A stretch of 5,592 nucleotides of DNA, from assembly GCA_002501855.1 (NCBI GenBank), contig DAOM01000145.1:1-5592 (forward strand), given 5' to 3'. Position 1 is the first letter of the stretch. Every line of letters begins with the position of its first letter. Both the position numbers and the translations under genes were made by a program. Under the pieces are notes generated by a model, which saw nothing but the letters and a program-made list of their open reading frames with translations, was not told the DNA's origin and did not search any database. The stretch comes from Candidatus Nitrosopolaris nunavutensis (lineage in GTDB: Archaea > Thermoproteota > Nitrososphaeria > Nitrososphaerales > Nitrososphaeraceae). Below are positions 5,353-5,592 of this stretch, piece by piece.

Positions 5353-5453
5353 AAATAGTACTCCCAATATTCCATACTATTTCTCAATAATTTAGAGGCA
5401 CTGTTTTGGTATAGCTGATCAATTGTTACCAGTAAATAGTATAACTTTACTAT
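5353..5453. repeat. Repeated AAATAGTA/TACTATTT half-sites
   Basis: A perfect 8-bp inverted repeat AAATAGTA (5353-5360) and TACTATTT (5375-5382) is followed by a second AAATAGTA (5434-5441) facing TACTATATTT (5448-5457). Thus the core ATAGTA/TACTAT occurs four times in 101 bp as two inverted pairs with 14- and 6-bp spacers. They lie just upstream of the TATA box of the last gene and could bind a dimeric regulator. AT-rich composition makes some chance matching likely. Confidence 0.4.
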
Positions 5454-5470
5454 ATTTCTTCATCTGAGCA

Positions 5471-5478
5471 TATATAAA
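5471..5478 (+). promoter_or_regulatory. TATA box of the last gene
   Basis: TATATAAA is the strongest TATA match in the window. It predicts a start of transcription near 5500 and a leader of about 26 nt to the ATG at 5526. Confidence 0.6.
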
Positions 5479-5500
5479 ACAATAGAACGATAAAAACTCG

Positions 5501-5516
5501 ATTGTTTGATAACAAT
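5501..5516. promoter_or_regulatory. Operator-like dyad at the predicted transcription start
   Basis: ATTGTT-TGAT-AACAAT is a perfect 6-bp inverted repeat with a four-base centre. It sits at the start of transcription predicted by the TATA box at 5471 and 10 bp before the ATG at 5526. A repressor bound here would block transcription, or the RNA could fold into a small hairpin near the start codon. The protein that binds it is unknown. Confidence 0.4.
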
Positions 5517-5525
5517 GAGTTGACT

Positions 5526-5592
5526 ATGCCAACACACGAGAAAAGCGTGATCGAGCAACGACAACGATACTCTCCAATTCAGTTCGACAAAG
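5526..5592 (+). CDS. Start of an unidentified gene (3' end outside window)
   Basis: ATG at 5526 opens a frame that runs off the end of the window after 22 codons, beginning MPTHEKSVIEQRQRYSPIQF. The piece is polar and charged with no signal peptide or membrane segment, so a cytosolic protein is likely. It is supported mainly by the good TATA box about 50 bp upstream and the dyad before the start. The fragment is too short to assign a family. The opposite strand is also open over this stretch, so the strand call is not certain. Confidence 0.5.
   Translation, partial: MPTHEKSVIEQRQRYSPIQFDK

Overview
The window looks like part of the genome of a low-GC ammonia-oxidising thaumarchaeon (Nitrososphaeria, closest in style to Nitrosocosmicus). 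The evidence is the AT-rich composition, the TATA-box promoters placed about 26 bp before starts, and protein styles I recognise from that group: a soluble histidine kinase reading FINVAAHELRTPIQPI, a stand-alone receiver, a small CxxC/CPCC zinc-ribbon protein and an archaeal-type UbiD decarboxylase. The lineage call rests on recalled family resemblance; no search was run.

Layout, all on the + strand. (1) 1-1311: the C-terminal 300 codons of a sensor histidine kinase, whose 5' end lies outside the window, followed 45 nt later by a receiver-only response regulator. (2) 1312-1798: a short spacer, then a zinc-ribbon protein that is easily missed because its frame has no ATG, GTG or TTG start. 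(3) 1799-2342: a spacer with repeats and a pyrimidine-rich tract, then a single-domain ArsR-type winged-helix regulator with a well-placed TATA box. (4) 2343-3248: about 900 bp with no convincing intact gene. It holds a micro-ORF overlapping the regulator stop, short repeats and dyads, three consecutive potential hairpins, and a possible degraded membrane-protein fragment on the - strand. (5) 3249-4977: a 131-residue protein with a possible PAC4-like (proteasome-assembly-chaperone) fold, overlapping a UbiD-family decarboxylase whose usual EGPF catalytic motif is rewritten. (6) 4978-5592: a T-rich terminator, a noncoding stretch with a reused ATAGTA/TACTAT half-site, a strong TATA box with a dyad at the predicted start of transcription, and the first 22 codons of another gene.

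Functionally, the kinase and receiver form a phosphorelay that has no DNA-binding output here, so it probably works by protein contact. The ArsR-type protein probably regulates itself or a nearby gene. The PAC4-like and UbiD-like genes overlap and are probably made from one transcript. UbiD enzymes need prenylated FMN made by UbiX, and no ubiX is present in this window. The points most worth checking are the altered UbiD active-site loop, the overlapping PAC4-like partner, the start problems in both the response regulator and the zinc-ribbon gene, and the repeated half-sites before the last gene.
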